64,000 nt of DNA. Origin: Gemmata sp. (lineage in GTDB: Bacteria > Planctomycetota > Planctomycetia > Gemmatales > Gemmataceae). A program made the position numbers and the translations under genes. Shown one piece after another: positions 27,682 to 35,880 of this stretch. Below the pieces are notes generated by a model that ran no database searches, was not told the DNA's origin, and worked only from the letters and a program-made list of their open reading frames with translations. The stretch spans positions 19,082-83,081 of the forward strand of contig JANWYJ010000011.1 of NCBI GenBank assembly GCA_025055115.1, read 5' to 3'. Each line of letters opens with the position of its first letter. Positions within the stretch are counted from its first letter, which is position 1.

Positions 27682-28641
27682 TCAGCCAGGGGCCGTCATA
27701 GGTTGCTGCATGGCCAAGTACCAGTTCACTGTGCGGCGTAATCCCTCTTCGAACATGACAGTGGGTTGGTAGCCCAGATCCGCTTGTGTGCGGCAGATAT
27801 CGGCTTGGGAGAACTTCACATCGCCTGGGCGAGGGGGGTGAAATTGAGGCTGCAGTGATGTACCGAGAATGCGATTGAGAGTGTCGACCAACTCCAGAAT
27901 CGTGTAACTGCGTCCTGTGCCCACGTTGTAGACACGGCCACTGACTTCGGGGGTCTGAGCGGCACGAACCAAGGCTTCAACAGCATTAGCCACAAAGGTG
28001 AAGTCCCGCGATTGTTGACCATCGCCGTAAATGGTGGGGGCACGGCCTTCCACCATCGCCGCGGTAAACAGGGCGATGACCCCGCTATAGGGGCTATCGG
28101 CTCGTTGCCGTGGGCCAAAAATGTTGAAGAAACGCAAACGAACGGTTTCGATGTCGTAGCAGTGGGCGAAGGCTTCCATGTAGAATTCGCCCGCGAGTTT
28201 GGCGGCGGCATAGGGTGATTTGGCCTGTAATGGAAGGTCTTCGGTTTGACCGCGGCTGGAGCTTTGCCCCCCGTAGGCGCTGGAGCTAGCCGCGTAAACC
28301 ACCCGCCGTGCACCAGACTTGCGGGCAGCTTCAAGAACGTTGAGGGTTCCGGTAGCGCAGGCTGCGTGTGTGGCCAAGGGGTTTTCGACACTCCGCGCCA
28401 CGGAAGCCAACGCGGCCAGATGGTAGACAATACCCACGTCGCGCAGAGCGTGCTCGACGCAAGTAGCCTCCGTGATACTACCTTCGATGATTTCGATTCC
28501 CTGGAGATGAGCCAGATTGCTCCGCAAGCCGGTACTAAAATCGTCAAGGACACGTACTGGTTGCCCGCGGCGGACAAGTTCCTCGACCAGATGGGAACCG
28601 ATGAATCCGGCTCCGCCGGTCACCAAAGCTAGCTCATCCAT
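27682..28641 (-). CDS. NAD-dependent sugar-nucleotide epimerase/dehydratase (UDP-glucose 4-epimerase-like)
   Basis: About 319 residues from ATG 28641, directly before the Rossmann motif VTGGAGFIGSHL; an in-frame start at 28881 would add 80 unconserved residues and overlap the neighbour. Extended SDR family: cofactor loop GGAGFIG, DFSTG after the second strand, HLAALASV, catalytic Ser in YAASSSAYG and YxxxK in SPYAAAKLAGE, RFFNIFGPRQ, and RDFTFVANAVEAL. This pattern is typical of UDP-glucose/GlcNAc 4-epimerases and related polysaccharide enzymes. The exact substrate is undetermined. Confidence 0.9.
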   Translation of the reverse strand: MDELALVTGGAGFIGSHLVEELVRRGQPVRVLDDFSTGLRSNLAHLQGIEIIEGSITEATCVEHALRDVGIVYHLAALASVARSVENPLATHAACATGTLNVLEAARKSGARRVVYAASSSAYGGQSSSRGQTEDLPLQAKSPYAAAKLAGEFYMEAFAHCYDIETVRLRFFNIFGPRQRADSPYSGVIALFTAAMVEGRAPTIYGDGQQSRDFTFVANAVEALVRAAQTPEVSGRVYNVGTGRSYTILELVDTLNRILGTSLQPQFHPPRPGDVKFSQADICRTQADLGYQPTVMFEEGLRRTVNWYLAMQQPMTAPG

Positions 28642-28706
28642 GAGGGGTGCACTCCACGAGGTTGAGGCGAGCCGTGAGGAATATAGCACGACACGAACGG
28701 GATCGT

Positions 28707-29627
28707 CTAGGCGCTTCGCAAGGTGAGAATCGCGACTTCTGGTCGGACACCATAACGGAACCGCCACCCAAACCCCACGCCGGTATTCACATAGAGATGT
28801 TGTTGCCTCGGTAACGGATACAATCCTGCTGCCCAGCGGCGAGCGTTTTTGCCTAGAAGCAGTCGTCCCCAACCCGGCCAATTGATTTGCCCGCCGTGGG
28901 TATGTCCACTCAAGATCAAATCGGCACGATGTGTGCCAAGTGTTAAAACCGATTGGGGGTTGTGGGCCAACAGAATACGCGGCACTTGGCCGGATGTACC
29001 GGCGAAGGTCGCTTCGGGATTAGCTTCCCCGCTCCACAGATCGTCGATGCCGGCGATCAGGAGTTGGGCGTCACCCCGATGGAGGCCCACTGTTTGATTG
29101 CGGAGGACTGTGACACCCTCATTGGCCAGGGCATCTGTGACACGCCGATGAAGGTCCGGATAGCGGCGAACACCGCGAGCGGTGTGGATGGCGTAATCGT
29201 GGTTGCCCAACACGGCAAAAACGCCGCAAGGTGCTTTCAAGCCACGGAATAACTGGGCGGCCCGGTCCACATACCCGGGTCCACGATCAATGAAGTCGCC
29301 CGTGAGGGTGATGAGGTCAGGTCGTTCGGCGGCTGTGCGTTCGATCGCGTCTTCGAGATAACCCGGGGGGATGTGGGGTCCGCTGTGGAAATCGCTCAGT
29401 TGGGCGACCCGCAGACCATCCCAAGCCGCCGCGAGGCCATGAATAGCGACTTCCATACGGTTGACCCGCAACCAAGTGGGTTCGATGTAATATCCGTAGC
29501 CCACGCGTGCCCAGTTGCGACCGATAAATCCTGCCACGCGGGTGATAATTTTCGGCCGTGGCGGTCTGGACCATGAAGTGGTGGGCGTCGATTCCGACTT
29601 CGGCGGAAAAAGGTCAATCGTACTCAT
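28707..29627 (-). CDS. Metallophosphoesterase, YkuE/YaeI-like
   Basis: About 306 residues from ATG 29627; an upstream in-frame ATG at 29720 is less likely. Calcineurin-like motifs in order: AQLSDFHSG, LTGDFIDRG, LGNHDYA, and LSGHTHGGQINWP. The GHTHGGQ ending and the RVNRMEVAIHGL lead-in are typical of the YkuE/YaeI group, which in E. coli includes a UDP-2,3-diacylglucosamine-type phosphodiesterase and uncharacterised membrane-associated enzymes. Binds two metal ions. It is 66 nt upstream of the epimerase gene on the same strand. Confidence 0.88.
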   Translation of the reverse strand: MSTIDLFPPKSESTPTTSWSRPPRPKIITRVAGFIGRNWARVGYGYYIEPTWLRVNRMEVAIHGLAAAWDGLRVAQLSDFHSGPHIPPGYLEDAIERTAAERPDLITLTGDFIDRGPGYVDRAAQLFRGLKAPCGVFAVLGNHDYAIHTARGVRRYPDLHRRVTDALANEGVTVLRNQTVGLHRGDAQLLIAGIDDLWSGEANPEATFAGTSGQVPRILLAHNPQSVLTLGTHRADLILSGHTHGGQINWPGWGRLLLGKNARRWAAGLYPLPRQQHLYVNTGVGFGWRFRYGVRPEVAILTLRSA

Positions 29628-29766
29628 CGCAGCGAACCTGGCTTTTCGAAAATTGTGGAAGCCGGTCAGTGCTGTTGCTATCAGCGGGTCGATCGCGGTG
29701 GCAATCCACGCAACACACAATCTCTTAGCTGGATTTTAGACTCCAGAAGGGTGGAAACGATTCCGG

Positions 29767-29793
29767 AAAAAAAGGACGAGTTTGTCCTCGTCC
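29767..29793 (-). terminator. Rho-independent terminator of the acidic repeat gene
   Basis: On the minus strand GGACGAG-GACAAA-CTCGTCC is followed by seven T residues, 40 nt after the stop codon at 29833. A classic hairpin plus T tract. Confidence 0.75.
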
Positions 29794-29832
29794 CGTTGCG
29801 CATTCACAACTTCTGGTTTAGAAAGGATTTAG

Positions 29833-30243
29833 TTAGCGTCGTCCTTTCTTGGGGGGTGTGGGTTCGTCGTCTTCTTCCTCGTCTTCGTCATCCTCGTCGT
29901 CGTCTTCATCCTCGTCCTCATCGTCCTCGTCGTCGTAATCGTCTAATTCATCTTCTTCATCATCAAAGTCTTCATCGTCCTCGAAATCGTCATCGTCAAA
30001 GTCTTCATCGTCCTCGAAATCGTCATCGTCAAAGTCTTCATCGTCCTCGAAATCGTCGTCATCGAGGTCTTCATCAAAATCGTCGTCGTCGTCCTCGAAA
30101 TCGTCGTCGTCGTCCTCGTCGTCGTAATCGTCGTCATCGTCGTCAGCAGATGCCACGAGGGTGGGCGTCCATTCGTGGGGCCAAGGTCGCAGTTCCTCAA
30201 ATGGTTCCAAGCCGCTGATGGTGAGCAGGGCGTGCGAGGGCAT
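29833..30243 (-). CDS. Highly acidic Asp/Glu-repeat protein
   Basis: About 136 residues from ATG 30243, which has TGAGGAT upstream; further in-frame ATGs at 30258 and 30306 are less supported. Residues 1-30 are ordinary (SHALLTISGLEPFEELRPWP). From about 33 onward the chain is almost only Asp/Glu with spaced Phe/Tyr, built from an 11-residue unit DDDDFEDDEDF, then a basic tail PPKKGRR. Probably disordered. It may bind cations or basic proteins, but the function is unknown. A strong terminator follows the gene. Confidence 0.72.
   Translation of the reverse strand: MPSHALLTISGLEPFEELRPWPHEWTPTLVASADDDDDDYDDEDDDDDFEDDDDDFDEDLDDDDFEDDEDFDDDDFEDDEDFDDDDFEDDEDFDDEEDELDDYDDEDDEDEDEDDDEDDEDEEEDDEPTPPKKGRR
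29968..30066 (-). repeat. 33-bp in-frame tandem repeat encoding acidic 11-mers
   Basis: Three consecutive 33-bp units start at 29968, 30001 and 30034. The first two are identical and the third diverges in its last third. Each encodes DDDDFEDDEDF or close to it. Confidence 0.92.
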
Positions 30244-30630
30244 ACAATCAATCCTCATGTATAGAAAACTCGGCCAGTGTTCCGAATGCCCACTGCTATC
30301 GGCCAATACTGGCCCAAACTCCAGTTCAAGTTAGCCAACCAGGCTCCGAGGGAGCTTCGTGGTTGCGTGAATACAATCCCTATGTTCAGCGTAGCGGTTA
30401 TCCGAGTCCGCGTTCGGTTCGTACCTGAACTTGTTGGCGCTTCACGGTTCTGCCGTTTACGGTGGCGGCAGAGTTGCGAAGGTAGGCGCTTCTATAGGGA
30501 CACAATCCGAGCTGTCAAGAAGAGGTTGCGATTTTCCCAAAGCACCCAAACCATTATGGCAATAGAACTTATGTCACGAGTTGACGAATAATCGAAAATT
30601 GGACCAGACTCCTTGTCACAGGGCATGCTT
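30244..30630. other. Divergent intergenic region
   Basis: About 390 nt between the acidic-protein gene (-) and the five-gene plus-strand operon. No gene was seen. TTGACG at 30581-30586 could be a -35 for the operon, but no good -10 follows. Confidence 0.4.
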
Positions 30631-31464
30631 ATGGCGGACGATTTGGCGAGCGAACCTCTGGCGACCGAACCGGATTGGGGGTTGCTACTCAACGGACGGC
30701 TGACAAGCGACAGTGGGCCACGTTACGTCGAGACCCCCCGGGATCCGCTTGCCGCCGATGCACCCTTTATTGCCGAGCCATTCAACACCGTCACGGCCAG
30801 TTTCTTTATTGGCATCGCCCTTTATTGGTTGTGGCGTTTGCGGGGTCGTTATCGGCAGTGGCCCTTTGTGGCGTCGTGTATGCCAATTCTGCTGGCCGGC
30901 GGTATCGGGGGAACCTTATTCCACGCGACCCGCGCGCATCGGCTGTATTTTCTGCTAGACGTTATTCCCATTTCCTTGTTAGGGTTGCTCGGGGCCGTGT
31001 ACATGGCCGCGCGATACTGGGGCCGCAACCGCTTGTGGATGCTGGTGTTACTGGTCATCTTTTACGGGGCGATCAACCGCTTGTTTTTCTCTCTGCTTGG
31101 CCCCATGAACCGGCAGCTGAGCATTAACCTTTCGTATGCCTCGTTGGCCATCATTGTGCTTATTCCCATCGGGTTGGTGTTATGGCGTTCCCAGTTTCGC
31201 TATGGCCGTTGGATCGTTCTGGGTTTGGTCAGTTTTGCGATCGCGTGGTTTTTCCGATTGATGGATCAGTATAGCGCCGGCTATCTGGCCATGGGTACGC
31301 ACTGGTTGTGGCACACGTTTGGGGCCATCAGCACCGCGGCTGTGATCCAATACTTCTATTTGGTCGAAGGGGAAAATCGACCTCACCAACCGGCCCGAGA
31401 CGATCCCGCTACGGCGGAACGGATTACCGCGTCAGATCACGCTGCGACCACTACAACACCTTAG
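30631..31464 (+). CDS. Ceramidase-like (CREST superfamily) multi-pass membrane protein
   Basis: About 277 residues from ATG 30631 (AGGG 7 nt upstream); TTG 30613 and ATG 30625 are alternatives. About seven hydrophobic helices. The three motif clusters of alkaline ceramidase/PAQR/Per1 (CREST) membrane hydrolases are recognisable: an early EPFNTVTASFF, then GGTLFHATRAHRLYFLLDVIP with conserved Ser/Thr, His and Asp, and the last-helix MDQYSAGYLAMGTHWLWHTFGA with two histidines. These would bind a catalytic zinc in the membrane. Substrate is unknown; bacterial ceramidase-like proteins are poorly characterised. It lies 19 nt before uxaE and is probably the first gene of that operon. Confidence 0.75.
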   Translation: MADDLASEPLATEPDWGLLLNGRLTSDSGPRYVETPRDPLAADAPFIAEPFNTVTASFFIGIALYWLWRLRGRYRQWPFVASCMPILLAGGIGGTLFHATRAHRLYFLLDVIPISLLGLLGAVYMAARYWGRNRLWMLVLLVIFYGAINRLFFSLLGPMNRQLSINLSYASLAIIVLIPIGLVLWRSQFRYGRWIVLGLVSFAIAWFFRLMDQYSAGYLAMGTHWLWHTFGAISTAAVIQYFYLVEGENRPHQPARDDPATAERITASDHAATTTTP

Positions 31465-31483
31465 GGTTGCTGCGGGGTGAAAT

Positions 31484-32743
31484 ATGGGATCACAAGTCCA
31501 GTTGCCCAAGTATTCGATCGGGGTTGGGGATCGGTTCGGGCATCAAGCGCCAGCGCAACTGCGGGCGTGTCAGATGGCCCTGGAAGCCGGGGTAGAAGTC
31601 ATTCCGGTATGGAATAAGTCGAACCGAGAACACACGCTCATTGGCTCGGAACCATCCAGCGTGCGGGCCGCGGCGGCCGCCGCGGTCGCCGCTTTGGGTT
31701 GGAAACGGCCCTATTTTGTCGATGCCGATCATATTCGGCTCGATACAGTCGAGCGGTTCTTATCCGCATGCGACTACTTTACCATCGATGTGGCCGATGC
31801 GATTGGCCAGCCCGTTGACCCCGAGTATGTACAAAAATTTATCAGTTGTCAGGATGCCCTGATCGGCCGCTTGCGGATTCCGGGGGTGTCGAAGCCCTTC
31901 ACTCTCACTCGACAGGACCTTGAACAGATCGCGCGTCATTACTTCCAGGCTATCCGCGAGGCCGCAGCAATCTATCGCAAGATCGCCCAAGCGCGCGGTG
32001 CGGGCCAGTTTATCACCGAAGTGTCGATGGATGAAACGGATACGCCGCAAACGCCCGCGGAACTCTTAGTCATTCTCGCCGCGTTGGCATTTGAGCAGGT
32101 ACCGGTGCAAACCATCGCCCCGAAATTCACTGGTCGCTTCAACAAAGGTGTCGATTATGTCGGTGATGTTCGGCGATTCGAACGCGAATTCCGCGATGAT
32201 CTGGCCGTCATCGCGTTTGCCGTCAAGGAATTTGGTTTACCCTCCGAACTTAAGCTCAGCATTCATTCGGGCAGCGATAAATTCTCCCTTTACCCCCTGA
32301 TGCGGCAGGCGCTGCGCGATAGTGGCGCGGGGCTTCACCTGAAAACCGCGGGAACAACATGGTTAGAAGAGCTGATCGGGTTAGCCGAAAGCGGCCCCGA
32401 TGGCTTGGCCTTGGTGAAAGACATTTACACTGACGCTCTCAACCAACGTGAAGCACTCTGCCGGCCGTATGCCACAGTGATCGACATTAACCCGGCTCAG
32501 CTGCCGGCGGCGGAGGTGGTGCAAGGCTGGACCGCCGCGCAATTTATCGCTGCTGTCCGGCACAACCCTACCGATCCGGCGTTCAATCCATCGTTTCGGC
32601 AGCTTTTGCATGTGAGTTTCAAAGTCGCAGCACAGATGGGAGCACGCTATCTCCAGATGCTTCAACGGTGTGAGGATGCCATCGCGCCCAATGTCACCAG
32701 GAATCTGTACGAGCGGCACATCAAGCCATTGTTCATTGGCTAA
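31484..32743 (+). CDS. uxaE: Tagaturonate epimerase (UxaE family)
   Basis: 419 residues, similar throughout to the UxaE family defined in Thermotoga, which interconverts D-tagaturonate and D-fructuronate so that galacturonate can feed the mannonate branch. Seen: YSIGVGDRFGHQAPAQLRA near the N-terminus, YFVDADHIRLDTVERF, FITEVSMDETDTPQTP, PKFTGRFNKGVDYVGD, and LSIHSGSDKFSLYP with likely metal-binding His/Asp/Glu. Assignment is from remembered family resemblance. The next gene is an SDR of the fructuronate reductase kind, which fits the same pathway. Confidence 0.82.
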   Translation: MGSQVQLPKYSIGVGDRFGHQAPAQLRACQMALEAGVEVIPVWNKSNREHTLIGSEPSSVRAAAAAAVAALGWKRPYFVDADHIRLDTVERFLSACDYFTIDVADAIGQPVDPEYVQKFISCQDALIGRLRIPGVSKPFTLTRQDLEQIARHYFQAIREAAAIYRKIAQARGAGQFITEVSMDETDTPQTPAELLVILAALAFEQVPVQTIAPKFTGRFNKGVDYVGDVRRFEREFRDDLAVIAFAVKEFGLPSELKLSIHSGSDKFSLYPLMRQALRDSGAGLHLKTAGTTWLEELIGLAESGPDGLALVKDIYTDALNQREALCRPYATVIDINPAQLPAAEVVQGWTAAQFIAAVRHNPTDPAFNPSFRQLLHVSFKVAAQMGARYLQMLQRCEDAIAPNVTRNLYERHIKPLFIG

Positions 32744-32778
32744 GCCGAACACGCCATCAGCCAAACCGAGGTATCATC

Positions 32779-33588
32779 ATGACGAATCTGTTTGATTTGA
32801 CCGGAGAAGTCGCGGCGGTGTTAGGTGGCACCGGAGTTTTGGGCGGAGCCATGGCCGAAGCCCTGGCTGCCGCCGGGGCGGCGGTCGCGGTGGTGGGCCG
32901 CAACGAAGAGCGGGGCCGGGAACGAGTACGGACCATTGAGAAAGCGGGCGGAAAAGCCATTTTCGTATCCGCCGATGCGATGAACCCCGCATCCCTCACG
33001 CACGCCCGCGACACGATTCGCGCCCAGCTGGGGAATATCACAGTTCTGGTGAACGGAGCGGGGGGAAACAAACCGGAAGGCACCGTTGCGCCCGGCGGCG
33101 ATTTCTGCAAACTGCCCCTCGATGGCTGGCAGGCAGTTTTCGATCTCAACCTCGTGGGCGGAACGCTGCTTCCCTGCCAAATCTTCGGAGAAACCATGGT
33201 CGCCGCCGGTCGAGGCAGCATCATCAACATTGCCTCGATGTCGTCGGTGATTCCACTATCGCGCGTGGTGGCCTATTCGGCTTCCAAAGCCGCGGTGTTG
33301 AATCTGACACTGTGGCTGGCCCGTGAATGGGCCACCAAGGGGGTTCGCGTGAATGCCATCTCGCCCGGATTTTTCCCGGCGGAACAAAATCGCCGCCTGC
33401 TGATGAACGAAGATGGAACATACACCGATCGCGGTCGCGCGATCATCAACCACACCCCGATGGGACGGTTCGGCAACCCCGAGGAACTCGCTGGCGCGGT
33501 GGTGTGGCTGGCCGCGCCACGCGCTAGCAGCTTCGTCACGGGCCAGAATATCATCGTCGATGGCGGATTCTCCGCGGTGACGATCTGA
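32779..33588 (+). CDS. SDR oxidoreductase, probable D-mannonate oxidoreductase / fructuronate reductase
   Basis: 269 residues, a classical short-chain dehydrogenase. Cofactor loop GGTGVLGGAMAEALA, NGAGGN after strand 4, catalytic serine in INIASMSSV, YSASKAAV with Tyr and Lys, and a C-terminal GQNIIVDGGFSAVTI. The GGNKPEGT and long FPAEQNRRLL loops are those of SDR-type mannonate oxidoreductases, which reduce fructuronate to mannonate with NAD(P)H. It lies 35 nt after uxaE. The pathway call rests on this neighbour and is an inference. Confidence 0.82.
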   Translation: MTNLFDLTGEVAAVLGGTGVLGGAMAEALAAAGAAVAVVGRNEERGRERVRTIEKAGGKAIFVSADAMNPASLTHARDTIRAQLGNITVLVNGAGGNKPEGTVAPGGDFCKLPLDGWQAVFDLNLVGGTLLPCQIFGETMVAAGRGSIINIASMSSVIPLSRVVAYSASKAAVLNLTLWLAREWATKGVRVNAISPGFFPAEQNRRLLMNEDGTYTDRGRAIINHTPMGRFGNPEELAGAVVWLAAPRASSFVTGQNIIVDGGFSAVTI

Positions 33589-33689
33589 CATCCCTTGTCC
33601 GCAGACTCGGCAAGGTCGTGCGGCTGCTCACCATCGTGCGTACCAGGGGAGGTTTCTGTTTCTCCGCAATCACTGAAAGGATCACTCCC

Positions 33690-34808
33690 ATGCGTGGTAA
33701 TGTCTCCAGACTCCTCGGCGAGTTTGATCCGGAATTGCCCCTGGAACGGGCCTCGACGATTCCCAGTTCGTGGTACACTGCGCCAGAGGTGTACCAACTG
33801 GAACGCGATGTGGTATTCGCACAAACTTGGCAAATCGTCGGTCGCCGCGACCAAGTTGCGCAACCCGGGCAATACCTCACCGCCGACATTGCGGGAGAAC
33901 CCATTCTGGTGATTCGTGGGGATGATGGAACTTTACGCGGATTTTTTAATGTGTGCCGGCACCGAGCAGCGCGGCTGTGTACCACAGAATGCGGTACCGT
34001 AACCAAGCTCCGCTGCCATTACCACGGCTGGACCTACGACTTACGTGGCCAGCTGCGCGGCGTTCCGGAATTTGATGGTGTCGACAATTTCCGCCGCGAG
34101 GAAAACGGGCTTCCCCCCATCGCCGTGGCCGAGTGGGGACCGTTTGTGGGGGTTCATCTGACCCCACCGCGCCAACCATTGGCCGACTTCATTGCCCCCT
34201 TGCGGCTGTGGGCTGAAAACGAGCAGCCCTTTGACGGACTAAAGTGGTATGCCCGAAAAACCTACGACTTGGCCTGCAACTGGAAAGTGTATGTCGATAA
34301 CTATCTGGATGGTGGCTACCATGTCAACACGGTCCATCCCGCGTTGGCCGATTCGCTCGACTACAGTCACTACCAAACCACATGCCGCGGCTATACGGTC
34401 GTGCAAAGTGCCCCCACCAAACCCGCCCCCGGCGATGTCGGCCGCACACGTACCGGCAGGGCAGCCTACTGGTGGCTGTACCCCAACTTCATGATCAATT
34501 CCTATGCGGGGGTGATGGATACCAACTGGGTGCTTCCCCTGGGCGTGGATCGCTGCCGGGTCATTTTCGACTTCTACTTTGCGGAAAACCTGCCCGACGA
34601 TTTCCGCCAGCAAAGTATCGCCGTCGCCGAACAAGTTCAGGCCGAAGATATTGGGGTTTGCGAAGAAGTGCAGCGGAATTTGCACAGCCGTAGCTACACC
34701 ACCGGCCGTTTCAGTGTCAAACGCGAAAATGGGGGTTATCACTTCCATCAACTGTTGGGGCGGCAGTTGCAAGCTCCGACCCAGGCAGAATTTTCATCAC
34801 CCATTTGA
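33690..34808 (+). CDS. Rieske aromatic-ring-hydroxylating-type oxygenase, alpha subunit
   Basis: 372 residues from ATG 33690 (GAAAGGA upstream); an in-frame start at 33618 is unlikely. The Rieske [2Fe-2S] site is Cys89-x-His91 and Cys109-x2-His112 (CRHRA, CHYHGW). The catalytic domain has the mononuclear iron ligands in DNYLDGGYHVNTVHP and a late DIGVCEEVQRNLHS. The pattern is closer to glycine-betaine/carnitine-type monooxygenases than to classical aromatic dioxygenases. No reductase or ferredoxin gene is adjacent. It lies 101 nt after the SDR and 17 nt before rarD. Substrate unknown. Confidence 0.88.
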   Translation: MRGNVSRLLGEFDPELPLERASTIPSSWYTAPEVYQLERDVVFAQTWQIVGRRDQVAQPGQYLTADIAGEPILVIRGDDGTLRGFFNVCRHRAARLCTTECGTVTKLRCHYHGWTYDLRGQLRGVPEFDGVDNFRREENGLPPIAVAEWGPFVGVHLTPPRQPLADFIAPLRLWAENEQPFDGLKWYARKTYDLACNWKVYVDNYLDGGYHVNTVHPALADSLDYSHYQTTCRGYTVVQSAPTKPAPGDVGRTRTGRAAYWWLYPNFMINSYAGVMDTNWVLPLGVDRCRVIFDFYFAENLPDDFRQQSIAVAEQVQAEDIGVCEEVQRNLHSRSYTTGRFSVKRENGGYHFHQLLGRQLQAPTQAEFSSPI

Positions 34809-34825
34809 TCTGAGGAGTCTTTTTC

Positions 34826-35818
34826 GTGGGCGACTGCCAAGCGGCGCAGTTCCGATCCGGCCTTGTCTTCGGACTGGTCGCGTATGTGTGGTGGGGGCTA
34901 GTGCCGCTGTACTTTGCGGCGTTGAAGCACGCGGGGGTTGAAGCGTGGGAAATTCTGGCCCACCGGATTACCTGGTCGCTACCAGTGGTCGCGATCCTGT
35001 TGATGCTGTCGTCCGGGTTGGCTGACGTAGTTCGCGTCCTGCGCAGCCGTCGACTGGTTTCCACCCTCACGCTCTCGGCGTTTCTTCTGGCTTTCAATTG
35101 GCTGTTGTACATCTACGCGACTGTTACCGGCCGTGTCACCGAGGCCAGTTTAGGTTACTACATGATGCCGCTGGTGAATGCTGCGTTCGCGACGCTTTTT
35201 CTGAAGGAAAAGCTACGGCTCGCCCATTATCCGGCGCTCTTTCTGGTAGCTTTAGGCGTGGCGATTCCGTTTGTTTACGCCGGAACATTCACATGGTTGG
35301 CGGTGGCCTTGCCGATCACCTTCGGCTTCTACGGATTGGTCCGCAAGGTCGCCCCGGTGGATAGTATGACCGGCCTGACGATAGAAACCTTGGTGCTGTT
35401 GCCACCATCGCTGGGGTTTCTCATCGTATTGAGCCTCACGGGTGGGAACCATTTTTCCAGCACCGATGGGCACCTGAACGCGCTGATTGCCGCCAGCGGT
35501 GTGGTGACGGTCGTACCGCTATTGACCTACACCCTGGCCATCCGCCGGCTGCCACTGTTGACGCTCAGTTTCATGCAGTTTATCTCACCGACTGTGCAGA
35601 TGATCATTGCGGTCACCTGGTTGGGCGAAGAGTTGAAGCCCGAAATGATGGCCGCGTTTGTGTGCATCTGGTCGGCCGTGGCCATCTTTATCAGCGATAC
35701 CGCATGGCAGGTGCGACAAGCACACCGCCGCCACGCCCTCGTGAAATCCCCCCGGTCCAGTGCGGTCATCACCGGCGATGATGAGGTCGCACGCCCAGCC
35801 CCCCCGGCAGTCCGTTGA
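34826..35818 (+). CDS. rarD: RarD-type EamA family transporter
   Basis: 330 residues from GTG 34826, with GAGGAG 8 nt upstream. Ten hydrophobic helices in the drug/metabolite transporter fold. RarD hallmarks: GLVFGLVAYVWWGLVPLYF at the N-terminus, EILAHRITWSLP, NWLLYIYATVTGRVTEASLGYYMMPL, and QFISPTVQMIIAV. RarD proteins are permeases of uncertain substrate. Last gene of the putative operon; it is unclear whether it moves the Rieske substrate or a hexuronate-related solute. Confidence 0.9.
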   Translation: MGDCQAAQFRSGLVFGLVAYVWWGLVPLYFAALKHAGVEAWEILAHRITWSLPVVAILLMLSSGLADVVRVLRSRRLVSTLTLSAFLLAFNWLLYIYATVTGRVTEASLGYYMMPLVNAAFATLFLKEKLRLAHYPALFLVALGVAIPFVYAGTFTWLAVALPITFGFYGLVRKVAPVDSMTGLTIETLVLLPPSLGFLIVLSLTGGNHFSSTDGHLNALIAASGVVTVVPLLTYTLAIRRLPLLTLSFMQFISPTVQMIIAVTWLGEELKPEMMAAFVCIWSAVAIFISDTAWQVRQAHRRHALVKSPRSSAVITGDDEVARPAPPAVR

Positions 35819-35880
35819 GTCCATCCAATTCGCCGCTGACCTCAATGGTGAGTGATCGACGACAGTGGGAACGGCATCGG

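Noticed and set aside
29655..30218. Arg/His-rich open frame on the plus strand
   Set aside because: It is the complement of the acidic repeat gene, which has the RBS, terminator and coherent composition.
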